Part shown: in pieces, positions 52,151 through 60,763 of the stretch
Layout of the letters: each line of letters opens with the position of its first letter
Position numbering within the stretch: the first letter of the stretch is position 1
Source of the DNA: CAYILR01 sp964364175
Lineage (GTDB): Bacteria; Bdellovibrionota; UBA1018
DNA length: 64,000 nucleotides
Assembly (NCBI GenBank): GCA_964364175.1
Contig: CAYILR010000014.1
Location: 1-64,000 of the forward strand
Direction of reading: 5' to 3'
The notes under the pieces: model-generated
Databases searched by the model: none
Told to the model about the DNA's origin: nothing
Seen by the model: the letters and a program-made list of their open reading frames with translations, nothing else
Program-made: the position numbers and the translations under genes

Positions 52151-53263
52151 ATGTCAAAGTATCAGATTCAGCATGAAATCGAGCGCCTGGACTGGAGCGG
52201 GTGCTGGAAAAACGGAAAGTCAGTGCTGGATGTTCAGATAAAAAGTGCTGGATTTTGGGCAAAAAAAGACAATCTTCACACAGTGATTGAATCCCAAGTT
52301 TTAGAAAAAGAACCCGAACTAAAAAATTTCCTAGAACTCAAGAATCAAGTCAGAAGATTCTCGTCGGATTTTGATGAAGTGAATCTCACAGCGCAAAGTG
52401 TAAAAAAAACTCTGCGGATGAGCATGCATCCCAAACACACGGTTCAAAGAGAGTACTTCGAGCTGCACATTCGAAAGGGCGCTCAAACCTGGAAGTTGGT
52501 TTCTCCTTTGAATCATGATTGCAACCAGACGGTACAAAATTGGGTCATGAGATTGAGAGAGTTTTTTTCCACCCAAGCTGATTTGGGGCATTTTGCGTTC
52601 CGCCAAGTTGAGTTTATGAAGCCAGCTTTCGCACAAGTCCTTTATTATGCTTTGGGAAAAAGACTAAATGAGAGATTTTCCACCCAACCCATCCAGTGGC
52701 CAAAAGATTGGAAGTCCTTCCCGGTTTGTAACTTTGATGTTTGGGATGTGCCAGGAGAGAGTGATTGGCTGGGGTACGCTCCCTATGGAGATGATGGTGT
52801 CCAGGGTAAGCGGGTTAAGATCTATGATGGAAAGAACGGGGAACAAAACTTCGTTTCTGCACGAACGGGTAATTCGCGTTGTTTGGATTTTCAGCAGTCC
52901 CCAGAAGTTCACACCCGGAGTTTATTGGTGAAGAGCACAGACGAAAAACCTCCCAAAGATAGGCAATCCACACTGATTGTAGAAAATTGCGAAAGCGTAG
53001 TGTTGCGAGGTGACGTGGTTGAAGTCATCACAAACATGCAGTGGATGATGAGCCCCTACAAAAAAATGCTCAGCCTGCCGCCACTCAAAATTTTGGTGCC
53101 TCTGAGCGCAATCCCACGTTTTCAAGTTTTTGAGGACAGCAAGCCATTCCATTTCATCGACGGCAACGACGGACGGTTGTCCCATGGGATTGGAATCACC
53201 GTGAAGTGTCCGTCGGGCTGGGCGCGGAGCCGTCTCTGCGGGATTTCGTTTGAGCCTTTGTGA
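52151..53263 (+). CDS. Hypothetical protein paired with the MnmC-like gene
   Basis: 370 residues with no signal peptide or membrane helix. Three parts can be seen: a basic helical N-terminus, a middle with many tryptophans and a strand-rich C-terminus (STLIVENCESVVLRGDVVEV, KILVPLSAIPRF). No family recognised. The TGA stop overlaps the GTG of the next gene (GTGA), implying linked function, perhaps in RNA modification. Confidence 0.62.
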   Translation: MSKYQIQHEIERLDWSGCWKNGKSVLDVQIKSAGFWAKKDNLHTVIESQVLEKEPELKNFLELKNQVRRFSSDFDEVNLTAQSVKKTLRMSMHPKHTVQREYFELHIRKGAQTWKLVSPLNHDCNQTVQNWVMRLREFFSTQADLGHFAFRQVEFMKPAFAQVLYYALGKRLNERFSTQPIQWPKDWKSFPVCNFDVWDVPGESDWLGYAPYGDDGVQGKRVKIYDGKNGEQNFVSARTGNSRCLDFQQSPEVHTRSLLVKSTDEKPPKDRQSTLIVENCESVVLRGDVVEVITNMQWMMSPYKKMLSLPPLKILVPLSAIPRFQVFEDSKPFHFIDGNDGRLSHGIGITVKCPSGWARSRLCGISFEPL

Positions 53264-54093
53264 GTAAGTTCGAAATCGTCACACTTAAAACGGGCATCAA
53301 AAGCCTACGTTCTTTGGAGTATCAAGAAACGTTCCATCCCGTCACGGGACCCTGGGCAGAAGCTCAGATTTTACATGTCGATCAGCAGGGGTTGCGCGAG
53401 AGAAGTCAGGAGTTCGAAAAATTCGTGATTTGGGACGTCGGGTTTGGAGCAGCGGCTAATTCTCTCGCTGCTGTTGCGGCTCTTCAAAATCTTTCTGGGA
53501 ATGTGACCATTCATAGTTTTGAGAAGGATCTGTCTTCACTTCAGTTTGCTCTCAGTTATGCGGGTGAACTGGGATATCTGGAAGAGTTCCGACCTTTGCT
53601 CGAGAAGCTTCTTGAATCAGGGGTTGCTCAAATCCGAGAAGATTTTTTGTGGAAGCTACATGTGGGTGATTTTCGAAAGCAGCTTGAGAACTCCGGTTTG
53701 CCTTCGCCTCACGCAATTCTGTATGACCCATATTCGCCCCAGAGTAATCCGGAAGTGTGGAATCTCGAGCATTTTGAGGCGCTCTACCTGCGATTGGATT
53801 CTAATGTTCCTTGTTTACTCACCAATTACACACGCTCAACAGCGGTCAGGGTGACATTATTGATGGCGGGATTCTTTGTCGGCCGGGGTTGTGAAGTCGG
53901 GGAGAAGGCCGAGACCACAGTAGTGAGCAATCGATTGGATTTATTGCAGGATCCCTTGGGTCCGATTTGGTTGGATCGAGTTCGAGTTTCTGGGAATGCG
54001 GCTCCGATGCGTGGGGATGTTTATTCTCAAGGTCGAATTTCGCCTCAGGATTTCGAGAGGCTGTGCGCACACCCACAGTTTTGTACCGCCTAG
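53260..54093 (+). CDS. MnmC-like SAM-dependent methyltransferase
   Basis: 277 residues starting at GTG 53260. A SAM motif VIWDVGFGAAANSLA near residue 60 and the motif YDPYSPQSNPEVW near 160 match the methyltransferase half of MnmC (DUF752), which completes the wobble-uridine modification in tRNA. The oxidase half of MnmC is missing, as in many single-domain versions. A tRNA target is likely but not certain. Confidence 0.82.
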   Translation: MSKFEIVTLKTGIKSLRSLEYQETFHPVTGPWAEAQILHVDQQGLRERSQEFEKFVIWDVGFGAAANSLAAVAALQNLSGNVTIHSFEKDLSSLQFALSYAGELGYLEEFRPLLEKLLESGVAQIREDFLWKLHVGDFRKQLENSGLPSPHAILYDPYSPQSNPEVWNLEHFEALYLRLDSNVPCLLTNYTRSTAVRVTLLMAGFFVGRGCEVGEKAETTVVSNRLDLLQDPLGPIWLDRVRVSGNAAPMRGDVYSQGRISPQDFERLCAHPQFCTA

Positions 54094-54097
54094 AACG

Positions 54098-54133
54098 CCA
54101 AAGGCCCCACCCGGTGAAGAGTGAGGCCTTTGG
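54098..54133. terminator. Hairpin after the MnmC-like gene
   Basis: CCAAAGGCC (54098-54106) and GGCCTTTGG (54125-54133) form a perfect 9-bp stem, a few bases after the MnmC-like stop and near the end of the RRM gene coming from the other side. It can serve both. Confidence 0.7.
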
Positions 54134-54180
54134 ATAATACCTAGTTTTAAAAAGAAATTGTTCGCACAATTTCAAACAAG

Positions 54181-54567
54181 TCAGTAGCGTCGGCCGCCGC
54201 GACCGCCACCGCCGCCGCCACGATCACGGTCACCACCGCGTCCGCCGCCACCGCCGCCGTATCCGCCACCACCACCGCCGCCGTATCCGCCGCGACCACC
54301 GCCGCCGCCTTCACGAGGAACCATAGGTTTAGCTTCGTTCACGGTCATTGCACGACCTTCGAGGTCTGCGCCATTAAACTTGCTGATCGCTGCTTGAGCT
54401 TCTGCATCCGAACCCATTTCCACGAATCCGAAGCCTTTGCTTCGACCCGTGTCACGGTCGGTGATGATTTTAACAGACTCAACAGTTCCGCACTGTGCGA
54501 AAGTATCTGTGAGGAGCTGTTCGGTTGCTGAGAATGGCAAATTGCCAACGTATAGTTTCTTACCCAT
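54181..54567 (-). CDS. RRM-type glycine-rich RNA-binding protein
   Basis: ATG 54567 follows a full AAGGAGG and gives 128 residues. One RRM domain carries RNP2 LYVGNL and RNP1 KGFGFVEM; a Gly/Arg/Tyr-rich tail follows (about residue 85 on). Proteins of this type in bacteria bind RNA and are often induced by cold. Alone in its transcript. Confidence 0.93.
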   Translation of the reverse strand: MGKKLYVGNLPFSATEQLLTDTFAQCGTVESVKIITDRDTGRSKGFGFVEMGSDAEAQAAISKFNGADLEGRAMTVNEAKPMVPREGGGGGRGGYGGGGGGGYGGGGGGRGGDRDRGGGGGGRGGRRY

Positions 54568-54656
54568 GTAGACCTCCTTAAGGCCGGGAGCCACTAAAGA
54601 GGACATTGGGCACTATGCCCGCAAACTCAATAGAAGCGAATCAACTGATAAGAATA

Positions 54657-54684
54657 GTTATACCATAGCTTGATTTGTTTTGAA
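54657..54684 (-). promoter_or_regulatory. Candidate promoter of the RRM gene
   Basis: On the minus strand TTCAAA (54679-54684) and TATAAC (54657-54662) are 16 bases apart, 90 bases before the RRM start. The long leader could allow a cold-type control, but I see no defined structure. Confidence 0.45.
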
Positions 54685-54715
54685 CACTAGATTTTGGGTG
54701 GGTTCAGTGAAAACG

Positions 54716-54752
54716 AAAAAGCCCCGGTTTCATTGAAGAAACCAGGGCTTTT
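54716..54752 (-). terminator. Intrinsic terminator of the small membrane protein gene
   Basis: GAAACC and GGGCTTTT pair with AAAAGCCC and GGTTTC across a single mismatch, a stem of about 14 bp with a short loop, followed by T-runs on the minus strand. It lies 45 bases after the stop of the gene at 54797. Confidence 0.85.
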
Positions 54753-54796
54753 AGATTTTTCAATCTCTTACTAATCAGCTTTGATTAGAAACGAGA

Positions 54797-55228
54797 TTAG
54801 AAGCCTACGAAACCTGCGCCGACGTCAGTTCCGTACAAGCCAGTGCCTGCAGACATGAACACACCGTTGCTTAAAACCCAATAGACCACAACAACAACGC
54901 CCACTGCGATCGCAACGTTGCGAAGGATGGTGTAGTTTGCGCCGTGCAAGCTGCTGCCAGTGCTTTTTTGCAATTGCACAGAAGCGACGATGCCGTCGAT
55001 GTCTTGTTTCAAGGTGCCTGCGAAATAAGAATCTTGCATTGCTTGAGCAATACGAGCGTATTCAGCAGCAGAAATGTGTGCTTGCAGGTATTCTGCAGCA
55101 GCTTCAGAAGACAATTGGGCAGCAACCAATTGATCAGCGGTTTCGCGAACGATGCTAGCGGTGTCGCTAGCAAATGCTACTTGGCTCATCATGGCAAATG
55201 CCAATACTAAACTCATGATTTTTTTCAT
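54797..55228 (-). CDS. Small secreted/membrane protein, unknown
   Basis: ATG 55228 follows AAGGAG and gives 143 residues. Signal peptide to about residue 20 (MMSQVAFAS), then an alpha-helical mature domain (SIVRETADQLVAAQLSSEAA) and one C-terminal membrane helix (VAIAVGVVVVVYWVLSN). No family recognised. It has its own promoter (TATAAT at 55298-55303) and terminator, which suggest strong expression. Confidence 0.72.
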   Translation of the reverse strand: MKKIMSLVLAFAMMSQVAFASDTASIVRETADQLVAAQLSSEAAAEYLQAHISAAEYARIAQAMQDSYFAGTLKQDIDGIVASVQLQKSTGSSLHGANYTILRNVAIAVGVVVVVYWVLSNGVFMSAGTGLYGTDVGAGFVGF

Positions 55229-55297
55229 AACAACTACTCCTTCTTCTTCCTTTCGGAAGTTTGTTATGTCCTCAATACGTCGGTAACTGAGCGGTGA

Positions 55298-55324
55298 ATT
55301 ATAGTCGTAGTGCGTCAAAGTCAA
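55298..55324 (-). promoter_or_regulatory. Sigma-70 promoter of the small membrane protein
   Basis: On the minus strand a perfect TATAAT (55298-55303) lies 15 bases after TTGACT (55319-55324). Transcription would begin about 60 bases before ATG 55228. Confidence 0.65.
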
Positions 55325-55432
55325 GTGCTTATGTAAAAAATATTGTGATTTGCTCACCCCTCGTGATAGATGCATTGTGTCAAACGTATTGGCGGCCGTT
55401 AGAATGTCTTTATCTAAAATGAAGGAGTTCTT

Positions 55433-57022
55433 GTGGTCTTAGCATGCATTGTTTTTTTGATGGGTGTGGCTTCTGCAGCAGAAAATATTGAACGTCAGTG
55501 GGATGTCGTCGATTGGGATTCTGCAAAAAAATCATTTGTGGATCGCACGGTGAGTCAAAGCGCGTTGCTCCTCAATTCTGAGCAGCAGTTCTCTACAAAA
55601 AATTTTTCGATTCACAAGAATTTTTCAGATGAAGTTTTTCAAATCCCTGAACGGGGGAAAAAACTCTCGAGTGATGCAAAGCTCGAATTGAAGCGAGCCT
55701 CAACTCTCGCGTTCCAACTCAATAAAATCGAGGCCTATTTTACACAACGTCTTCGTGAGGCAGGGCTGAACGAGCAAGTCATTCAATATGCGGACCCGGT
55801 GAAAATCCGATTTGATGCGGCTCACGAATTCTCGCCCACGCACTACTATGACCCAAAAGAAAAAAGAAGAAATACGGCCCTGAGCATCCCTCCATCGGAT
55901 GCCAACGATGCCAAGGAGTATATTGAGAAAAATGGCCATGGCTGGAAGAGCGAAATCTGGTTTGCTCCCATGCTCTCGATCCCTTTGCTGGCAAGATACT
56001 CTCCTGATCGGGTTCTGGATGTGGCTCTTTGTCCTGACGTGATTTACCACGAGTATGCTCATTTAGTGACCGGGGCTTTCATTGGCAAAAATGTAATTGG
56101 CAGTGCATTGAGTGAAGGATTGTCGGATTATTTTGCGGCTTCTATGATCGATCATCCTGCTCTGTATGGCAGCAAGACTTGCCCGTCCGTCAAATGGCAG
56201 TTGTTCGTCAATGCATTTCGTTTCGATAAAAATACATCAGAATATAGTCCGGCAATCGAGGAAAATTTCAAATCCAATCTTCATTTCGTGCCTTCTGTCT
56301 TGTGGCAGTACCGCAAGTATTTGAGAGCTGACCTGGCGGATAAGGTCATTCTCAGAGCAGTTTCGAAAAGCAGCCCAAAAACCCGGATTTATCCAGAGTT
56401 TGTGCAAATTCTTTCGGATGTGATTTTCGAAGAAATTAAATCGACGGATGGAGAAGAAACTGCCTTGGCTCTGTTGAACACCATTGAACAGAACGTGATT
56501 CGCCCTCGCGCGTTGATGACTTCCTTTGGTGAGAACGACACGATCTTTCCTGACCTTCCTCGTTATCAAATTGAAGTGCAAAATCCGGACAACAGATCAT
56601 CTCAGGTCTGCAAGAATGAAAACCGGATGGTGTTTTATTGGGATCGGTTTTCGCGCGTCAATCCCAAGCTTTACGTCGAGTGGTTTTGTGATGGACTGAG
56701 AGTCCCCATGAAAGTCCAATTCCCCTTGAGTCCTTTTGCCTACCTAACCAGCAAGTTCCAAAAAGCGGGCGCTCTTGAAGGACGGATTTCAATGGCAAGT
56801 CCTGCAGCAAAAATCCCGAGCAAAAATTTGTCAGCTGCAGATCAAGCCCGGTACGCAAGGCTGATCAAGTACACCCAAGAGTATTACATAGGTGGGAGCG
56901 AAACAGCAGGCTCGATCAGTTTGAAACCTGCGCCAGCGAATGATCCATTGAATCGGCTTTTCGTCCTCAAGATGTATTATGGACGGCTGAGCGGTGACAG
57001 GACCTTTGAACTAGTGTTTTGA
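55433..57022 (+). CDS. Secreted gluzincin-type zinc metalloprotease
   Basis: 529 residues from GTG 55433 with AAGGAG upstream. A short signal peptide (ending VASAA) precedes the catalytic region with HEYAH near residue 206 and SEGLSDYF about 20 residues later, the HExxH plus Glu pattern of gluzincins. The rest is not recognised. The end overlaps the convergent ExbD gene by 12 bases. Confidence 0.8.
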   Translation: MVLACIVFLMGVASAAENIERQWDVVDWDSAKKSFVDRTVSQSALLLNSEQQFSTKNFSIHKNFSDEVFQIPERGKKLSSDAKLELKRASTLAFQLNKIEAYFTQRLREAGLNEQVIQYADPVKIRFDAAHEFSPTHYYDPKEKRRNTALSIPPSDANDAKEYIEKNGHGWKSEIWFAPMLSIPLLARYSPDRVLDVALCPDVIYHEYAHLVTGAFIGKNVIGSALSEGLSDYFAASMIDHPALYGSKTCPSVKWQLFVNAFRFDKNTSEYSPAIEENFKSNLHFVPSVLWQYRKYLRADLADKVILRAVSKSSPKTRIYPEFVQILSDVIFEEIKSTDGEETALALLNTIEQNVIRPRALMTSFGENDTIFPDLPRYQIEVQNPDNRSSQVCKNENRMVFYWDRFSRVNPKLYVEWFCDGLRVPMKVQFPLSPFAYLTSKFQKAGALEGRISMASPAAKIPSKNLSAADQARYARLIKYTQEYYIGGSETAGSISLKPAPANDPLNRLFVLKMYYGRLSGDRTFELVF

Positions 57023-57439
57023 AGGGCGGCCTTCCACGCTGAGGGCAAACCTCGTGAGGCCGTTCTGGCGAAGCACATCCATCAGGCGAATGACGTTGCC
57101 ATGTGTGGCTGAAGTGTCTGCACTGAGATAGACGGTCTGCTCGGCGGCCTTTGCGCCCAAGGCCTTCAGTCTGACTTCGATTTCTTCCCAGGCCATGACC
57201 TTGCCATTCCATAGGACGCTACCTTCTTGAGTCACCGTGAATGTCAGAGGCGAGGTTTGGCCGCTAGTGCTCTCTCCTGATTTCGCGTCAGGGAGTTTGA
57301 CCTTGATGGCGGATTGATACATTACCGGCGCTGTTACCATGAAAACCACAAGGAGTACCAAAACAACATCGACGAGAGGTGTGACATTGATTCCTACGAT
57401 GGAGTCGTCGTCGCCGGATGAGCTTGAGGTGGATGCCAT
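57011..57439 (-). CDS. ExbD/TolR-family protein
   Basis: 142 residues. One membrane helix near 20-40 with the family's VGINVTPLVDVVLVLLVVF, including the membrane Asp that conducts protons, and the periplasmic domain afterward. It forms, with the ExbB-like protein, a proton-driven motor for TonB- or Tol-type work. Three bases after the ExbB-like stop. Confidence 0.93.
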   Translation of the reverse strand: MASTSSSSGDDDSIVGINVTPLVDVVLVLLVVFMVTAPVMYQSAIKVKLPDAKSGESTSGQTSPLTFTVTQEGSVLWNGKVMAWEEIEVRLKALGAKAAEQTVYLSADTSATHGNVIRLMDVLRQNGLTRFALSVEGRPSKH

Positions 57440-57442
57440 GGG

Positions 57443-58105
57443 CTATTCTCCCAGTTTACCGATCATGAAGCTCTTGATCGCATCCGCATCGGTCAGGGCA
57501 GTTTTAACGCGTCTTTGAAAAAGATTGTAGGCGGCTACGGCAGGGATGGCAACCAAGATGCCCACCGCAGTGGCGATGAGCGCTTCGGAGATTCCCGACA
57601 TAACGGTTTGTGGGCCAGCGCCCGTGCTTTCCTGCGCGAGGTGATGAAAGGCTTTGATGATGCCGAGGACGGTCCCAAAAAGCCCCACGAAGGGTGCGTT
57701 GTTGCCAATGGTGCCCAGGAAAACCAAGTTCTGGTCCCAGCGGGACTTGCTGCGCAAAATAGAGTCTTGGGCGATTTCTGAGAGGATATCGGGGGATTTT
57801 TTTGTGTCTGAACCGCTTCGGCAGTGTTGAAGCAGATCGGAGATCATCGTGGTTTCCAGATCTCCGGCGGTGGTTCCCATGTTGCGAGCACGTTCGTCCA
57901 CGATTCGTGTGGCATCGTCGATGCGCTTAGCGGTCACTGCGTCACGAATTCGAGTTCTGAATTCTGGAAGGCCAGCCGTTGCTTTTTTGTAGAAGCGCGC
58001 GCGTTCCAACATGACGGCGACCGACATGACAGAAAGCAAAATCAGCAAATAGAGGACCCATTCCGCACCGACGAGAGATATTCCTAGAAAAAGACTTGAG
58101 ATCAT
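57443..58105 (-). CDS. MotA/TolQ/ExbB-family proton channel
   Basis: 220 residues with three membrane helices (about 12-30, 125-150, 170-190) and the typical GTVLGIIKAFHHLA and SEALIATAVGILVAIPAVAAYN segments. It pairs with the downstream ExbD. No TonB or TolA gene is seen nearby. The ATG has no clear ribosome site. Confidence 0.93.
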   Translation of the reverse strand: MISSLFLGISLVGAEWVLYLLILLSVMSVAVMLERARFYKKATAGLPEFRTRIRDAVTAKRIDDATRIVDERARNMGTTAGDLETTMISDLLQHCRSGSDTKKSPDILSEIAQDSILRSKSRWDQNLVFLGTIGNNAPFVGLFGTVLGIIKAFHHLAQESTGAGPQTVMSGISEALIATAVGILVAIPAVAAYNLFQRRVKTALTDADAIKSFMIGKLGE

Positions 58106-58151
58106 ATAATAATTTCGTATCTGGAGTAGAGTGAATTTACAAGGGGGATGA

Positions 58152-59303
58152 ATGGCCTACAATATTGTTACGGTGAACAAGATTCGAGATCGGTTTGTTT
58201 CGCATCCAAAACCTGATTATTGGAAAGATACTCCGCAGTCCGATTGGGACAACTGGATTTGGCAGCAGCAGAAGCGGATCAAGTCGATGGACACTTTGGA
58301 AAAAGTCATCCACGTCACCCAAGAAGAGAGGGATGCATTTGCTCAATCGCACGAGATGTTCAATATGGGGATTACTCCTTACTACGCATCGTTGATTGAT
58401 CCGAACGATCCCAACTGTCCGATCCGATTGCAGTCGGTGCCCAAAGCGGGCGAGTTGAATATTTCTGCGCACGATATGGAAGACCCGCTCGCGGAAGAGC
58501 GAGACATGCCAGTTCCCGGCATCACGCATCGTTATCCGGATCGCGTGCTTTTTTACACCACTCACAATTGCCCCGTTTATTGCCGTCACTGCACGCGCAA
58601 ACGCAAAGTTTCGGATCCTTCAAGTTCTGCCGCGAATAAGCAGCTGGAAGAAAGCTTGGAGTACATCATGGCCCACAAAGAAATCCGGGACGTCGTTATT
58701 TCTGGGGGGGACCCGTTGTCCAACTCGGATGATCGTCTGGAATATATTTTGTCACGCTTGCGGGCGATGGAGCATATTCAGGTTTTTCGTTTGGGAACAC
58801 GCAACCTGGTGACATTGCCTCAGCGGATTACGGATTCTTTTGCGCAGATGTTGCGTAAATACCATCCTGTTTTCGTGCATACGCATTTCAACCATCCCAA
58901 AGAAGTGACCAAAGAGACCTTCGACGCTTGTGCGAAGCTGGCGGATGCAGGTTGTGTGATCAACAACCAGATGGTTTTGCTCAAAGGAGTCAACGACAAA
59001 CCCGAAATCGTCATGGAGTTGAATCACAAGCTTCTGATGATGCGAGTTCGACCCTATTATATTTTCCAATGCGATATGTCTCAGGGGATCAGCCACTTCA
59101 GGACACCGATCGAAACGGGCTTGAACATTATTGAGAAGCTGCGGGGCTGGACGAGTGGGATGGCTGTTCCTCACTACGTGGTGGATGCGCCGGGTGGTGG
59201 AGGCAAGATCCCGATGCTGCCGAATTACGTGGTGAAGCACGAAGGCAAGAAGTGGATTTTGCGCAATTACAAAAATAAACAATACGAGTATAACGAACCG
59301 TAG
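58152..59303 (+). CDS. kamA: KamA-family radical SAM aminomutase
   Basis: 383 residues. The cluster motif CPVYCRHC (CxxxCxxC) and the C-terminal DAPGGGGKIP, where Lys carries pyridoxal phosphate, define lysine 2,3-aminomutase-like proteins, including EpmB. The N-terminal WNDW-like SDWDNWIWQQQKR is family-typical. Whether it acts on free lysine or on elongation factor P cannot be decided here. GGGGG before ATG 58152. Confidence 0.93.
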   Translation: MAYNIVTVNKIRDRFVSHPKPDYWKDTPQSDWDNWIWQQQKRIKSMDTLEKVIHVTQEERDAFAQSHEMFNMGITPYYASLIDPNDPNCPIRLQSVPKAGELNISAHDMEDPLAEERDMPVPGITHRYPDRVLFYTTHNCPVYCRHCTRKRKVSDPSSSAANKQLEESLEYIMAHKEIRDVVISGGDPLSNSDDRLEYILSRLRAMEHIQVFRLGTRNLVTLPQRITDSFAQMLRKYHPVFVHTHFNHPKEVTKETFDACAKLADAGCVINNQMVLLKGVNDKPEIVMELNHKLLMMRVRPYYIFQCDMSQGISHFRTPIETGLNIIEKLRGWTSGMAVPHYVVDAPGGGGKIPMLPNYVVKHEGKKWILRNYKNKQYEYNEP

Positions 59304-59942
59304 ATGGAACGCCGAACTTGGATTTTTGGCTTGGGTGGAGCTGCCGTGGTTGCCGTTGCGATTGCCTGTTCTACGTTGCCCAAACACAAACATAAAAAAT
59401 ACATCTTCCCCAAAGAAGCGCACCTCGGGATTGATCCCGGCTATCCTTTCGAGGTGATGGGCCCTGTCAAAGATAAGCAAGTCTGGGCCTCGCTCGACAT
59501 GGAAAACGAGGAGAAGGATCTTTGTAAGAACTACTTCAATCATGCTGCTGGTGAATTGCTGAAGTACGCGAAGAAGGCGGGTGGGGATGGTGTTATCGAG
59601 GTTCGTTCGGTCGTGTTTTTGATGGATGGTCGCACGGAAACTTATGAGACGCCCGAGTGTTCGGATGATGGGGAAGAGGGGCAGGTTCTGGTGCAGGGAG
59701 TTGCTATCAAGCGCAAACGGCCGGGTGCTAGTCCGAGTCCAAGTCCATCGCCATCTGTTTCTCCGTCAGCTGAGCCATCGCCGGAAGCATCCCAGTCAGC
59801 CACTCGTGGGACTTGGAATGGAGTTCCGCTGAGACCGCGTCCACGCCCGTCTCGCTTGATGCGGAATCGGCAGCGAGATGCCGAAAAAAGACAACCCAAG
59901 TTCGATCCCGAGCTGGACGGCGAGTCTACCGAGACACACTGA
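59304..59942 (+). CDS. Lipoprotein with Pro-Ser linker
   Basis: 212 residues starting directly after the kamA stop. A signal with lipobox AIAC, a small alpha/beta domain (about 45-130, with a GGDGVIEV loop resembling YbjQ/DUF4156-type lipoproteins), a short SPSPSPSP linker and a basic tail (RPRPRPSRLMRNRQR). Function unknown. Confidence 0.68.
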   Translation: MERRTWIFGLGGAAVVAVAIACSTLPKHKHKKYIFPKEAHLGIDPGYPFEVMGPVKDKQVWASLDMENEEKDLCKNYFNHAAGELLKYAKKAGGDGVIEVRSVVFLMDGRTETYETPECSDDGEEGQVLVQGVAIKRKRPGASPSPSPSPSVSPSAEPSPEASQSATRGTWNGVPLRPRPRPSRLMRNRQRDAEKRQPKFDPELDGESTETH

Positions 59943-59974
59943 CACGGTCAGTTTGTGCTGAGACACAGCTCAGC
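59938..59974. promoter_or_regulatory. Two dyads upstream of the sigma-54 promoter
   Basis: ACTGAC/GTCAGT around ACG (59938-59952) and GCTGAG/CTCAGC around ACACAG (59957-59974). Both lie about 40-75 bases before the -24 box, a workable position for enhancer-binding by an NtrC-type activator. Confidence 0.5.
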
Positions 59975-60011
59975 GATTTGCTAAACCCCTAATTTTACAT
60001 AAAACCTGTGT

Positions 60012-60028
60012 TGGCACGCCTCGTGCTT
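60012..60028 (+). promoter_or_regulatory. Sigma-54 promoter
   Basis: TTGGCACGCCTCGTGCTTT (from 60011) contains the -24 GG (60013-60014) and -12 GC (60025-60026) exactly 10 bases apart, with TGGCACG matching the consensus fully. Transcription should start near 60037. Confidence 0.8.
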
Positions 60029-60075
60029 TATCAAGTCCCATGAACCTTAACCCCCGTAGAAAGGAGGTTCAGCTT

Positions 60076-60678
60076 ATGGGTCACGAGCCAATCACTACTC
60101 ACTTGAAGGAGATTCGTACTCTCCTCTCTCTCCTCCGTAACGAAGTCGCTCTTTTTCAAGAGAGATATGATCAAACGCTCGCGGCCATCTCGCGGTTGGA
60201 GCGCCGGTCAGATCGAGATGATTTGACCGGTCTCCTCCGTCGAAATGCGTTTTTTGAACGCTGGAAAGAGGTATTAAATGCGTGCGAAAAAATGGAAGAA
60301 AATTGTGGGCTACTGTTTGTGGACGTGGACCACTTTAAATCTATTAATGATACTCATGGCCACGCTGTGGGTGATGAAGTCTTGAAAGGTTTGGGAGTTT
60401 TGTTGAAGCAGTTTGAATCGCCCGATGTGTTCAGCGGTCGCTACGGAGGTGAAGAGTTCCTCGTTGCAGTGAAGGGTGATGAGCAGAAAATCCGTGCGAC
60501 CGCCGAGTGGATCCGGAAGCGGGTGGAGAACTCGCTGACTGGAGTGAAGCATACAGTCAGTGTGGGGGTGGCCAATGCGCGAGATGAAAAATATGATGCT
60601 CAACGTTTGTTGAAAAAGGCAGATCAGGCCCTCTACTGTGCAAAGAAGCGTGGGAGGAACCAAATCAAAGTTGCTTAG
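60076..60678 (+). CDS. GGDEF-domain diguanylate cyclase
   Basis: ATG 60076 follows AAGGAGG (60061-60067); the in-frame ATG at 60040 would leave only a few bases after the sigma-54 start site. 200 residues: a short N-terminal helix then GGDEF domain with DRDDLTGLLRR, VDVDHFKSINDTHGH and the active-site signature GGEEF (RYGGEEFLVAV). It should make cyclic di-GMP. No I-site RxxD directly before the signature is seen in the usual place. Confidence 0.92.
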   Translation: MGHEPITTHLKEIRTLLSLLRNEVALFQERYDQTLAAISRLERRSDRDDLTGLLRRNAFFERWKEVLNACEKMEENCGLLFVDVDHFKSINDTHGHAVGDEVLKGLGVLLKQFESPDVFSGRYGGEEFLVAVKGDEQKIRATAEWIRKRVENSLTGVKHTVSVGVANARDEKYDAQRLLKKADQALYCAKKRGRNQIKVA

Positions 60679-60682
60679 GCGG

Positions 60683-60761
60683 CTGGATTTCGCTAAACGC
60701 GAAATCCAAGGCATGCTCGGCGCGTTAATTTGGCTCAGATTTCGCATTTAGCGAAATCCAG
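60683..60761. terminator. Two facing hairpins between convergent genes
   Basis: TGGATTTCGC/GCGAAATCCA around TAAAC (60684-60708) and GATTTCGC/GCGAAATC around ATTTA (60738-60758) are near-identical hairpins in opposite orientation; outer arms CTGGATTTCGC (60683-60693) and GCGAAATCCAG (60751-60761) are also mutually complementary. They lie between the ends of the GGDEF and NtrC genes. They probably stop both transcripts, but the paired design resembles REP/BIME elements. Confidence 0.65.
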
Positions 60762-60763
60762 CG

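Noticed and set aside
54181..54320. Repetitive GC-rich region that resembles a short-repeat array
   Set aside because: It is the Gly/Arg-rich tail of the RRM protein, with no repeat-spacer layout, so not CRISPR.
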